64,000 nt of DNA from an uncultured Prochlorococcus sp. (GTDB lineage: Bacteria > Cyanobacteriota > Cyanobacteriia > PCC-6307 > Cyanobiaceae), in assembly GCA_902594875.1 (NCBI GenBank), contig CACJNU010000005.1, forward strand, positions 17,761 to 81,760. The letters run 5' to 3'. Positions 27,312 through 36,274 of this stretch are shown here, in pieces. The stretch's first letter is position 1. Each line of letters opens with the position of its first letter. A program made the translations under genes and the position numbers. A model generated the notes under the pieces. It made no database searches, was not told the origin of the DNA, and saw only the letters and a program-made list of their open reading frames with translations.

Positions 27312-27865
27312 ATGATTATTTCTTTATGAATCGCATTAATTATTTTCATAGCAACTTCTTCAATATTTTCTTTTTTTACTTGAATTCTTAAATCTGCTTG
27401 AGAATACAAATTTTCTCTAGATTGAAAAATGCTCATATATAGATCATCTAGATTCTTTCCCTGAAGAAGTGGCCTATTTTCAATTTCATTTTTCAATCTT
27501 TCAATTGCTATATCTTTGTCGAGATCTATCCAAGCAATTATTCCTTGTCTTAAGATGCCCCAGTTTTCCGATTTGGTAACTATTCCTCCCCCAGTTGAGA
27601 TTACTAATGAAGGAATTTTGATAGTTTCTTTAAGGCAGTTAGCTTCTAATTCGCGAAAATTATCTTCTCCTTCATCCTTAAAAATTTGATTGATAGATTT
27701 TTTTGCCAACTTCTCTATTAATGAATCTAAATCAATGTATTTATACTTCAATAATTCAGCCAGCTTCAAACCAGTTTGTGACTTGCCAGAACCCATCATT
27801 CCTATTAAAAAAATGCTTCTACCTTTAATAGCATGAACTGTTTTTTTGATAATGGATTGTTCCAT
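27308..27865 (-). CDS. aroK: Shikimate kinase
   Basis: Phosphorylates shikimate in aromatic amino-acid synthesis. The P-loop GMMGSGKS spans residues 22-29. The shikimate-binding DLDSLIE (about residue 46), FRELE and STGGGIV (about residue 90) motifs and the lid arginine region NRPLLQG (about residue 134) are present. Length 185 aa is normal. Identification is firm. Confidence 0.96.
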   Translation of the reverse strand: MEQSIIKKTVHAIKGRSIFLIGMMGSGKSQTGLKLAELLKYKYIDLDSLIEKLAKKSINQIFKDEGEDNFRELEANCLKETIKIPSLVISTGGGIVTKSENWGILRQGIIAWIDLDKDIAIERLKNEIENRPLLQGKNLDDLYMSIFQSRENLYSQADLRIQVKKENIEEVAMKIINAIHKEIII

Positions 27866-27915
27866 AAAGACAAAAGCGTATTTAAAACCTTAAGATAGTA
27901 TTATCGCAGACAGGT

Positions 27916-28842
27916 ATGACTTCTACACAACCCAAACCATCTCATGGAAAAGGACGTGAATGCGTCATAACTCGACGTGCCTGCTTTAGTTCTAGTCACC
28001 GTTATTGGCTTCCTGAAAAAAGCCCAGAAGAAAATTTATCTCTTTTTGGAAAGTGCAGTATTGCACCAGGTCATGGTCATAATTATGAACTTATTGTTTC
28101 AATGGGTGGAGAACTAGACTCTGATGGAATGGTACTTAATCTCTCTGATGTAAAACACTCCATTAAAGATAAGGTTACTGGACAATTAGATTTTTGTTTT
28201 TTAAATGATGTCTGGCCTGAATTTAATGTTAATAATCAAGAAGGTATACTTCCCACAACTGAAGCATTAGTAAAGGTCATTTGGAGTCGTCTGAAGGATG
28301 ATTTACCTCTTACAAGTCTAAGACTTTATGAAAACCCCAATTTATGGGCAGATTATTTTGGAAAAAACATGGAAGCATTTTTAACAGTACAAACTCATTT
28401 TGCAGCCGCTCATAGACTTGCAAAAGAAGAGATATCCTTTGATGAAAACAAAAAAATCTATGGGAAATGTGCCAGAGTTAATGGACATGGTCATAACTAT
28501 CTTGTCGATATAACTGTAAAAGGAGACATTGATAAAAGAACAGGAGTGGTTTGCGACTTATCTGCCCTCCAAGAGATAATCAACGATTTAGTTGTTGAAC
28601 AACTTGATCATACTTTTCTAAATAAAGACATCGAATTTTTCCAAAATTGTGTTCCAACTGCTGAAAATATAGCTTTATATATTTCTGATATTCTTAAAAA
28701 TCCAATACATGAACTTGGTGCAACATTACACAAAATAAGACTCCAAGAGAGCCCAAATAATGCTGCAGAAATTTATGTTGATCAAAAGCTAACCAATTCA
28801 TTGAAGTTGAAATTTGAAAATAGTTTAGTCTCACAAACTTGA
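27916..28842 (+). CDS. Two-domain 6-pyruvoyl-tetrahydropterin synthase/QueD family protein
   Basis: Two PTPS-like domains in one 308-residue chain; the usual protein has one domain of about 120-140 aa. Domain 1 (about residues 16-145) has zinc ligands H28, H53 and H55 and the catalytic cysteine C47. Domain 2 (about residues 154-290) has H166, H191, H193 and C185. The catalytic Asp-His pair reads LDHTFLN in domain 2 but LDFCFLN in domain 1, where His is Phe (residue 93), so domain 1 may not be catalytic. The reaction is probably dihydroneopterin triphosphate to 6-pyruvoyl- or carboxy-tetrahydropterin. A RibD_C reductase gene is translationally coupled downstream. Confidence 0.88.
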   Translation: MTSTQPKPSHGKGRECVITRRACFSSSHRYWLPEKSPEENLSLFGKCSIAPGHGHNYELIVSMGGELDSDGMVLNLSDVKHSIKDKVTGQLDFCFLNDVWPEFNVNNQEGILPTTEALVKVIWSRLKDDLPLTSLRLYENPNLWADYFGKNMEAFLTVQTHFAAAHRLAKEEISFDENKKIYGKCARVNGHGHNYLVDITVKGDIDKRTGVVCDLSALQEIINDLVVEQLDHTFLNKDIEFFQNCVPTAENIALYISDILKNPIHELGATLHKIRLQESPNNAAEIYVDQKLTNSLKLKFENSLVSQT

Positions 28843-29489
28843 GTATCCCAAGAGTAATAATTGTTATAGCATCTAGTCTTGATGGGAGAATTGCATTTCC
28901 TGGAGGTGGAGAATCGCATCTTGGAAGCGAAGAAGATAAGAAAATGTTAAATCAACACTTATCAATAGTGGACGCCACCATTTTTGGTTTAGGTACTTTA
29001 ATAGCTCATCAATCAACTTATCTAATTAAAAATCTCAATGGTAATGACGATGTAACAATATCAAAAAAACAACCAATTTCTATAGTTGCTTCAAATAGCA
29101 AAAAATTTAACAGTAATTGGAAATACTTTCGTCAACCAATTAGAAGATGGCTAATAAGCTCAAGCAAAGTTGATAATTCTTCAAATAATGACTTCGAGAA
29201 ACAACTCTTTTTCGAAGATTCATGGAGTAAAACTTTAATTTCACTTAAAAAACAAGGGATAAATGATCTAGCTCTTTTAGGAGGTGCAAAACTTATAAAT
29301 TCATTCATAAAAGAGGATCTAATAACAGATATAAAAATTACAATAATTCCACAAATTATTGGAGGTAAATATACATGGATCCCTCCAGAAAAAACAAATG
29401 AGATTTTTAATCTCAAAAGACTATGGGAAATAAAATCAGTTAAAAATTTAATGAATAATGAAATCCATATTCATTACAAAAAAATTTGA
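28839..29489 (+). CDS. RibD C-terminal/dihydrofolate-reductase-like reductase
   Basis: A 216-residue protein of the RibD_C fold. The N-terminal pattern VIIVIASSLDGRIA, followed by GGGES and an ATIFGLGTL strand, and the C-terminal LALLGGAKLINSFI (about residue 145) identify the NADPH-binding family. The deaminase half of riboflavin RibD is absent. The start is TTG, overlapping the PTPS stop by 4 bases. Coupling to a PTPS gene suggests a pterin rather than a flavin substrate, an inference from context. Confidence 0.8.
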   Translation: MSIPRVIIVIASSLDGRIAFPGGGESHLGSEEDKKMLNQHLSIVDATIFGLGTLIAHQSTYLIKNLNGNDDVTISKKQPISIVASNSKKFNSNWKYFRQPIRRWLISSSKVDNSSNNDFEKQLFFEDSWSKTLISLKKQGINDLALLGGAKLINSFIKEDLITDIKITIIPQIIGGKYTWIPPEKTNEIFNLKRLWEIKSVKNLMNNEIHIHYKKI

Positions 29490-29506
29490 AATAGATTAAA
29501 TATTAA

Positions 29507-30661
29507 ATGAACCAAAAAATACATAAAGTTGAAGTCAAATTATCAATTAAGGAAATCTCCAAGGAGATATGGAATGAATTAACAAATGAAATCAATAATC
29601 CATTCTATGAATGGACTTGGCTTAAAAATCTTGAAATATCAAAAAGTGTCTCAAGAGAAACTGGTTGGCAATCTCTATATTTTGTTGCTTATAAAAATGA
29701 AGAAATATTAGGAATTGCTCCACTTTTTTTAAAAAATCATAGCTATGGAGAATTCATTTTTGATCAATCATTTGCAAGATTGGCTCAAGAGCTGAATTTA
29801 AATTATTACCCTAAATTAATTGGAATGAGTCCTTATAGTCCCGTAAATGGATATCAATTTCTTTATAAAAAAAATGAAGATAAGAAAGAAATTACAAATT
29901 TACTCATAAACCATATCGAAAGCTTCGCAATTACAAACAAAATTTTAAGTTGTAATTTTTTATATATTGATGAAAGCTGGGGCGACCATCTTAAATCTTT
30001 GGGATACCATGAATGGATAAATTCCAGCAGTGAATGGAGGAGTAATGGAGAAAAAACGTTTGATGATTTTCTTTCAAGATTTAACTCTAATCAGAGAAAA
30101 AATATAAAAAAAGAGAGGAAATCAATTACTAAACAAGATATTAAAATAAAAATTTTTAATGAAATTGATATCAACCAAGAAATACTCGAAAAAATGCATG
30201 ATTTTTATGAACAGCATTGTTCGAGGTGGGGAGTCTGGGGAAGTAAATATTTAACTCCTACATTTTTCGAAAAAATTCTTGATAATAAAAAAAATCTTTT
30301 ACTTTTTAGCGCATCAAAAAATGATTCGAATGAAATTTTTGCTATGTCTATGTGCGTTAAAAATAAAAACAACTTATGGGGTAGATATTGGGGTAGTCAA
30401 GAAGAAATATCTAATTTACATTTTGAATTATGCTACTACCAGCCAATTGAATGGGCAATAAAAAATAGTATCCATTTGTTTGATCCTGGAGCAGGCGGGA
30501 AACATAAAAGAAGGAGGGGGTTTTTTGCGAAAAGCACCATTAGCTTGCATAAGTGGTTTGATAAAAATATGGAAAATATAATTTATCCTTGGCTAAATGA
30601 AGTTAATAAACAAACTAAGATGGAAATTGATATTGAAAATAAATCTATACCCTTTAAATAA
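29507..30661 (+). CDS. FemAB-like/GNAT acyltransferase (DUF482 family)
   Basis: A 384-residue protein of the 'peptidogalycan biosynthesis/recognition' (DUF482) family. Signature stretches are NPFYEWTWLKNLE, the TGWQS segment, the HSYGEFIFDQSFA block (about residue 83), YYPKLIGMSPYSPVNG and the C-terminal FDPGAGGKHKRRRGF (about residue 325). The double GNAT-like fold suggests transfer of an amino-acyl or acyl group, but the acceptor is not known. No membrane segment is apparent. Confidence 0.82.
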   Translation: MNQKIHKVEVKLSIKEISKEIWNELTNEINNPFYEWTWLKNLEISKSVSRETGWQSLYFVAYKNEEILGIAPLFLKNHSYGEFIFDQSFARLAQELNLNYYPKLIGMSPYSPVNGYQFLYKKNEDKKEITNLLINHIESFAITNKILSCNFLYIDESWGDHLKSLGYHEWINSSSEWRSNGEKTFDDFLSRFNSNQRKNIKKERKSITKQDIKIKIFNEIDINQEILEKMHDFYEQHCSRWGVWGSKYLTPTFFEKILDNKKNLLLFSASKNDSNEIFAMSMCVKNKNNLWGRYWGSQEEISNLHFELCYYQPIEWAIKNSIHLFDPGAGGKHKRRRGFFAKSTISLHKWFDKNMENIIYPWLNEVNKQTKMEIDIENKSIPFK

Positions 30662-30721
30662 AAAATTATTTAGCTTTACCAAAGATTATATTAGTAATAT
30701 AGTTTTTATTAACTTCTAAGA

Positions 30722-31108
30722 ATGGATTCTAGTAAAAGTTTCGATGAAAAAATAAATATTGATGATAATCTATCCAACCGATATATAGACTTAGATCCAA
30801 ACGGTTATTTTATTATAAAAGTAGATTTAGAAGAAAATAAAATAATTTTAGAGCACTTTTTAAATAACATCGATGAGGAAGGCTATGCGCTTGACCCAGA
30901 AACAAATGAACCAATCAAATGCGACTCTCAAAATAAAAGAGTTAGTAATGAAGTTTTTAAAGGTATTAGCGCGAAACAACTTGGAATATTGATCACTGAA
31001 GAAAGAAATGACTTAATAACCAGATTCGACCATGCTCTATATTTAGGCCGGGAACTACAAAAAGCAGAAGAATGTTTATACAAAAAATTACCCTATATCC
31101 AAGATTAA
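30722..31108 (+). CDS. DUF4346 protein
   Basis: A 128-residue acidic protein recognised by YIDLDPNGYFIIKVDLEENKI, GYALDPETNEPIKC and the GISAKQLGILITEE segment, a pattern of the cyanobacterial DUF4346 family. Function is unknown. It has no signal peptide or membrane segment. It precedes the probable petL by 64 bases. Confidence 0.75.
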   Translation: MDSSKSFDEKINIDDNLSNRYIDLDPNGYFIIKVDLEENKIILEHFLNNIDEEGYALDPETNEPIKCDSQNKRVSNEVFKGISAKQLGILITEERNDLITRFDHALYLGRELQKAEECLYKKLPYIQD

Positions 31109-31172
31109 GAAATTAAACGAAAAAATCTAATCTTTTCATCTGATGTTAAATTAATTAAAAATAAAAAAATTA

Positions 31173-31265
31173 ATGAACATCATTTTCTATTTTGCATTTA
31201 TTGGTTTTGGTTTTGGAGCTGCTTTCGCATTAGATAAGCTCTTAAGAGCAGTTAAATTAATTTAA
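31173..31265 (+). CDS. petL: Probable cytochrome b6-f subunit PetL (30 aa)
   Basis: A 30-residue frame reading as one transmembrane helix (IIFYFAFIGFGFGAAFAL) followed by a short basic end DKLLRAVKLI. Size, single helix with an N-out short start and the terminal basic-hydrophobic 'xLI' resemble PetL, a small subunit at the rim of the cytochrome b6-f dimer. Alternatives are another small photosynthetic membrane subunit. It stops 4 bases before the convergent rimO stop. The short length limits certainty. Confidence 0.55.
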   Translation: MNIIFYFAFIGFGFGAAFALDKLLRAVKLI

Positions 31266-31269
31266 AAAA

Positions 31270-32634
31270 CTACAAAATTTTAATAGTCTCTCCATACAAG
31301 TCATATTCATCCGCAAAGGAAATATTTGCTTCAACAAATTTACCAATATAATTTTTCAAATCAATTTTATCTCTAACAGATAAAATTACAGTTCCATCAA
31401 TTTCAGGAGCGAAATTGTAAGACCGACCTATTAATTCGTTATTGTCTGATATTTTTTCTACCAAAATCTTCATTTTGGAACCAACATATATCTGATTTTT
31501 ATCTTTAGAAATATTTTGTTGCACTGAAATAACGTTATCTTTTCTTGCCTCTGCAACCTCTGGAGATACCTTATTTGGCAAGTGAAAAGCTGCAGTTCCT
31601 TCCTCAGGAGAAAAAATAAACACTCCCACATGATCAAATTTGTGCCTATCCAAAAATTCGAGAAGATTTTCAAAATGTTCTTTTTTTTCTCCTGGGAAAC
31701 CAACAATGAGACTAGTTCTTAATACAGCAGATGGAATTTCTTCTCTAATTTTCTCTAAAATTGAATCATTCAAAGAAGCTTGCCAAGGTCTGTTCATACT
31801 CTTCAACACATCTGGATGACTATGCTGCAGTGGCAAATCAAAGTAAGGAACAATATTCTTTGAATCTTTGAAAGCTCTAATAACTTCATCAGTTAAACCT
31901 GTTGGATAAGCATAATGTATCCTTATCCAAGGAATTGGAACTTTAGAAAGCTCATTCAAAAGTTTGGCTAATGATGGTTTTCCATAAATATCTTGACCAT
32001 AATTAGTTGTTATTTGACTAATTAATATGATTTCTTGAATACCCTTTTTTGCAAGACTTTTGGCTTCTGAAACTATAGATTCTATTGTTCTACTTCTTTG
32101 AGGACCTCTCAACTTAGGAATAATACAAAAAGCGCAATTATAGTTGCAGCCTTCAGCAATGCGAAGATAAGCAACAAATTTATTTTTTTCTACAAAACGA
32201 GGCATTTCCTCATCCGCAATAAATTCAGGTATTTTTGAAACTTCATTAACGATTTCCCCTTTTTCTACTCTTTCTAAAACATTTGCTATCTTTTGATAAT
32301 CTCCTGTTCCAACCAAACCTTTTATTTCAGGGATTTCTTTTATCAGCTCATCTTTAAAATGCTGAGCCATACAGCCTGCAACTATTACTTCCTTTCCTTG
32401 ATTTGTATATTCTAGAATTTTTCTAATAGATTCTTCTCTAGCTGTTTCAATAAAACTGCAAGTATTTACAACAACAACATTTGCATTATTTATATTGGTG
32501 TCAACTTCATAACCCGCTTTATCTAATAAGCCTTGCATATGTTCAGTATCAACAAGATTTTTCTCACAACCAACATGACTGAATGCAATCTTAGATAGTT
32601 TTTTTTCTTTTACATTGAGACTATTTTTTTTCAC
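31270..32634 (-). CDS. rimO: Ribosomal protein S12 methylthiotransferase
   Basis: A radical-SAM enzyme that methylthiolates the S12 aspartate. Domain order: N-terminal UPF0004 cluster domain (cysteines in [16 protein letters not shown] and AGCMAQ), the radical-SAM motif CNYNCAFC (about residue 158) and a C-terminal TRAM domain. The GCEKNLVD form and [10 protein letters not shown] ending point to RimO rather than MiaB. Length 454 aa is typical. Confidence 0.94.
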   Translation of the reverse strand: MKKNSLNVKEKKLSKIAFSHVGCEKNLVDTEHMQGLLDKAGYEVDTNINNANVVVVNTCSFIETAREESIRKILEYTNQGKEVIVAGCMAQHFKDELIKEIPEIKGLVGTGDYQKIANVLERVEKGEIVNEVSKIPEFIADEEMPRFVEKNKFVAYLRIAEGCNYNCAFCIIPKLRGPQRSRTIESIVSEAKSLAKKGIQEIILISQITTNYGQDIYGKPSLAKLLNELSKVPIPWIRIHYAYPTGLTDEVIRAFKDSKNIVPYFDLPLQHSHPDVLKSMNRPWQASLNDSILEKIREEIPSAVLRTSLIVGFPGEKKEHFENLLEFLDRHKFDHVGVFIFSPEEGTAAFHLPNKVSPEVAEARKDNVISVQQNISKDKNQIYVGSKMKILVEKISDNNELIGRSYNFAPEIDGTVILSVRDKIDLKNYIGKFVEANISFADEYDLYGETIKIL

Positions 32635-32738
32635 AACTTGAAAAATAAGAATTAAAAAATTTAAATAGCATTTCGTATATAACTCTCATGCCAAGATAAT
32701 ATTAGGATAGATAATGTAAATGACAAACTTTATTTTTT

Positions 32739-33674
32739 ATGGCCCTTAAGACTTTGAACAGAAGAAATAAAAAAGATTTGAAATGGCCAAAAATCATAAT
32801 CGCAATTCTTAGCACCATAGGCATAGTTGATACAGGTTCGATTACTTTAAAAAACTGGGGATTATTTACATCGCTTTCATGCCCAGGGATACAAAATGGT
32901 TGTGAAACAGTTTTAAATAGTCCTTGGGGTACTTTATTTGAAAACAATCAAGTTAATATTCCTCTCTCATTAGCTGGATTTATAACATATTTATCAATAT
33001 TAGTTATCACAATAATACTCTCGCTTAATTTAATTTCCCCAAAAGAAAAACTAAATCAGTTTTTATGGTGGTTGGTCTTTCTAATATCTTGTGCGTCATC
33101 AACATTTAGCTTTTTATTAATAAATATAATGTTTTTTAAGATTCAAGCATATTGCTTTTTTTGTATACTTTCAGCAATTTTATCGTTTTCTATCTTTATA
33201 ATTTCTATGATTGGAGCAAAGTTCGAAAGTAGAGAACCTATGATTTTTAGAGGTTTCATTGTAGCCATTAGTGTCCTGCTAGGGGGCCTAATTTGGTCAA
33301 CAAACGTTGACCCCTCTAATGCAATTGATGTTTCAAAACCCACTGAAAATGTATCGCCAATAATTACCACTTCAAGTTCTCCCCAGAAGGTAAAGTTTGC
33401 AAAATTTTTAAGTGAAAACAATATTGTTATGTATAGTGCATACTGGTGCCCGCATTGCCACGATCAAAAACAATTATTTGGTAAACAAGCAGTTAAAGAA
33501 TTAAAAGTAGTTGAGTGTGCTAAAGATGGTAAAGATAATGAGTATGAGCTATGCCAAACTAAGGGAATCAGTGGATTTCCTTCTTGGGAAATAAATGGGG
33601 AAATTATTAGTGGTACGCGTGACTTAAATGAATTAGCAACAAAAACCGACTATCAAGGAGATCTTAATTTTTAA
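32739..33674 (+). CDS. VKOR-thioredoxin fusion protein (oxidative protein folding)
   Basis: A vitamin-K-epoxide-reductase homologue fused to a thioredoxin-like domain, 311 residues. The membrane part (about residues 15-205) has loop cysteines C48 and C55 and the quinone-linked CFFC pair (about residue 139). The C-terminal domain (about residues 220-310) has CPHC. The family oxidises thioredoxin-like cysteines with quinone to form disulfides in exported proteins. The whole chain is intact. It converges on nadB with an 11-base overlap. Confidence 0.92.
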   Translation: MALKTLNRRNKKDLKWPKIIIAILSTIGIVDTGSITLKNWGLFTSLSCPGIQNGCETVLNSPWGTLFENNQVNIPLSLAGFITYLSILVITIILSLNLISPKEKLNQFLWWLVFLISCASSTFSFLLINIMFFKIQAYCFFCILSAILSFSIFIISMIGAKFESREPMIFRGFIVAISVLLGGLIWSTNVDPSNAIDVSKPTENVSPIITTSSSPQKVKFAKFLSENNIVMYSAYWCPHCHDQKQLFGKQAVKELKVVECAKDGKDNEYELCQTKGISGFPSWEINGEIISGTRDLNELATKTDYQGDLNF

Positions 33675-35331
33675 TAAATCTTTTTTGAATTTTTTGATCT
33701 AACTGTTGTCTAGTATGGCATTCCCAATTTTTATCTTTATCAGGGAAATCATCTCTATAATGCCCTCCTCTACTTTCTTCTCTAAATAAACAAGCTTTTA
33801 ATAAAGTTATGGTGGTTATTTGTCTATTCTTTAAATCTAGTAAAAGATTTAACGCTCTTCTATTACGTTCACTAAGTTTTATTTTTTGATCAAATTTTAT
33901 TTTTTCAAGACTATTTAGTAAATCATTTTTATTTAATTTATCTATATCATTTTGAATATAATTTAAAAATTTACTCATATTTACCTTATTTCGAGATACA
34001 CCTAAATTTAACCAACATAGTTTTCTTAGTTCATCAATTTTTTCAGCAATTATAGAAATTTGATCTTCTCTAGGATCTTCAATATCAAAATCTTGAAATG
34101 ATCTATCAAATTTTTCAACTTTAGAAAGGTCATTCAAAACAATTAAAGACATTTTTCTTGCGAAAACAAGACACTCCATCAGTGAATTACTTGCCAGTCT
34201 ATTAGCACCATGTACACCTGTAGAAGCCACTTCTCCAACGGCATATAATCCTTTTCTTGTTGAAGATGCATTCAGATCGGTTTTAACACCTCCCATCCAA
34301 TAATGAGCTGCAGGAGCTACGGGAATAACCTCATTTAAAGGGTTAACGCCATATTCCTGACATCGACTTAAGATCGTGGGGAAGCGCTCTACAATTTTTT
34401 CAGGATCAATATACCGAAGATCTAAGCCAACATGTTCTACATTATTATCATGCATATTTTTCATAATTGCTCTACTTACCTGATCCCTAGTAGCTAGATC
34501 ACGATTTTCAAGATTTTTAACTGGACTTTCACCATTTTTATCAACTAATATCGCTCCTTCCCCTCTAAGCGCCTCAGATATTAAGAAGCAAGGTGCACCG
34601 TAAAATTTTAAAGCTGTTGGATGAAATTGCACAAACTCTAAATCTTCAATAGCAGCTCCTGCTTTCCATGCAAGAGCAATGCCTTCACCAGAGGATTGAG
34701 CAGGATTTGTTGTATTTGTAAATAAGTGCCCACCCCCACCTGTAGCCAAAACAACAGCTCTAGATTTAATCCAATATAAATTTGCTCCATCAAGAACCTG
34801 AACTCCTCTACATTCTTTATTGTCAATGAGAAGTTCGGTTACTCTTACACCCCTGCAGTGAAGAATATTTTTTTGATTCTCGATATGATCTTCTAGAACT
34901 TCAACTAATGCTCGTCCAGTACGATCCTTAACATGTAAGACTCTTCTTCGTGAATGGGCTGCTTCCAAGGTAGTAGCTAGTTGATCGGAACTTTGATCAA
35001 AAATCATCCCTAAATTCTGCAACCTTTCTACACAACCTGGAGCTTCTTTAACTAGCATTTCAACAGCTTGAAAATCACATAGTCCATCACCTGCTTTTAA
35101 AGTATCCTCAGCATGAAGATCAAATGAATCATCTTGTCTAACAACAGATGCAATTCCGCCTTGAGCCCATCTACTGGAAGATACCTTACTAGTATTTCTA
35201 TTTAAAAGAAGTACTTTTAAATTTGAGGGTAATTCAAGACAAGTCATAAGGCCAGCAGCTCCAGCACCTATAACGATTACATCCCAATTATTTATTGGTA
35301 TCGGTTCTTGCGAAAATGGAGGCCTTAACAT
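33664..35331 (-). CDS. nadB: L-aspartate oxidase
   Basis: The FAD enzyme that oxidises aspartate to iminoaspartate, the first step of de novo NAD synthesis. The flavin motif VIGAGAAGLM (about residue 21), the SSRWAQGGIA segment, and HPTALKFYGAPCFLISEALRGEG-type blocks with MGGVKTD identify the succinate dehydrogenase-like family member. Length 555 aa is typical. Its ATG overlaps the stop of the DUF3120 gene by one base. nadA is not in the window. Confidence 0.94.
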   Translation of the reverse strand: MLRPPFSQEPIPINNWDVIVIGAGAAGLMTCLELPSNLKVLLLNRNTSKVSSSRWAQGGIASVVRQDDSFDLHAEDTLKAGDGLCDFQAVEMLVKEAPGCVERLQNLGMIFDQSSDQLATTLEAAHSRRRVLHVKDRTGRALVEVLEDHIENQKNILHCRGVRVTELLIDNKECRGVQVLDGANLYWIKSRAVVLATGGGGHLFTNTTNPAQSSGEGIALAWKAGAAIEDLEFVQFHPTALKFYGAPCFLISEALRGEGAILVDKNGESPVKNLENRDLATRDQVSRAIMKNMHDNNVEHVGLDLRYIDPEKIVERFPTILSRCQEYGVNPLNEVIPVAPAAHYWMGGVKTDLNASSTRKGLYAVGEVASTGVHGANRLASNSLMECLVFARKMSLIVLNDLSKVEKFDRSFQDFDIEDPREDQISIIAEKIDELRKLCWLNLGVSRNKVNMSKFLNYIQNDIDKLNKNDLLNSLEKIKFDQKIKLSERNRRALNLLLDLKNRQITTITLLKACLFREESRGGHYRDDFPDKDKNWECHTRQQLDQKIQKRFIKN

Positions 35332-36098
35332 TAAACCAATCCACTAAAAGTTGGTTGCAGAATTGCTAAAACAATAAAAATACCATCAACAATTAATGTC
35401 GTTTGAATTACGTAACCAGAAACTAAGAGTGCCTTACCACTAGTAGTATTAATTGTGCCAGAATCTAAAATTTCTTTTGAAATAAACCAAAGTATAAGAG
35501 CAACAAAAACGATAATAGATAATGATTTTATTTGAATAAGATTCTCTGAAGTTTTTTGAAGAATCATGGGTGCATTTTCAGAATCTGCTGTAATTACCTG
35601 CCTCCATTGATCCATAACTCCGATTAAAAATATTGTAATGTCTGTAACTGCGGTTCCAAATAAAGAAGAGATATAAAAACTTGAACCTATTTTCCAGTTA
35701 GTACCAAATCCAATTAAAGCTAATGGGAGAACTACAGCTTCAACAGGTATGTGTAGGATAGGAAATGGGCTTAACCATCCCCAGAACAAGCATCCACCAA
35801 GCCAACTACCTGATATACCAAGTAATAATGAACTGACAATAAACCATTTATTTGATCCTTTCTGATTCAAAACAATTGCCACTAAAACAATAGCAAAAGT
35901 AAAACAAAGAGCACTTATTGGTTCTAATCTAACCCAAGGGGCTTGAACAAAAATAGGTAAAATAATAAAAAAAGAAGACCACAATCTTAAAGATATAGGA
36001 TTTGATAAAAAACTATTTTCATATGAATCAACTGTCTTGTGAGATTCATAGTTGAACTTATCTTTTACTTCTAAATTTTTTGTAATTAATTCTTTCAA
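35331..36098 (-). CDS. DUF3120 membrane protein
   Basis: A 255-residue protein with a soluble N-terminus of about 35 residues and roughly six to seven hydrophobic helices. The LSPFPILHIPVEAVVLPLAL and IGFGTNWKIGSSFYISSLFGTA segments look like the cyanobacterial DUF3120 family (from memory). Function is unknown. The one-base stop/start overlap with nadB implies coupled expression. Confidence 0.75.
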   Translation of the reverse strand: MKELITKNLEVKDKFNYESHKTVDSYENSFLSNPISLRLWSSFFIILPIFVQAPWVRLEPISALCFTFAIVLVAIVLNQKGSNKWFIVSSLLLGISGSWLGGCLFWGWLSPFPILHIPVEAVVLPLALIGFGTNWKIGSSFYISSLFGTAVTDITIFLIGVMDQWRQVITADSENAPMILQKTSENLIQIKSLSIIVFVALILWFISKEILDSGTINTTSGKALLVSGYVIQTTLIVDGIFIVLAILQPTFSGLV

Positions 36099-36274
36099 TG
36101 AAAAAGGTTATTTTAATTAATCTAAATCGTGTTTTAGAAAACTGCGAATGCCTTATTTTAATAAATCAAAGGCCATTAATTTCACAACTGTATTTGGAAT
36201 TTTAAAGGTATTTAATACACTTTGAGACACATATGAGTTTAGAATAAAAAAAGAATAATATTTAGAATCTAATT

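Noticed and set aside
36148..36225. A 25-codon frame between DUF3120 and the radical-SAM gene
   Set aside because: No convincing membrane helix or known small photosystem subunit pattern, and no supporting ribosome site.
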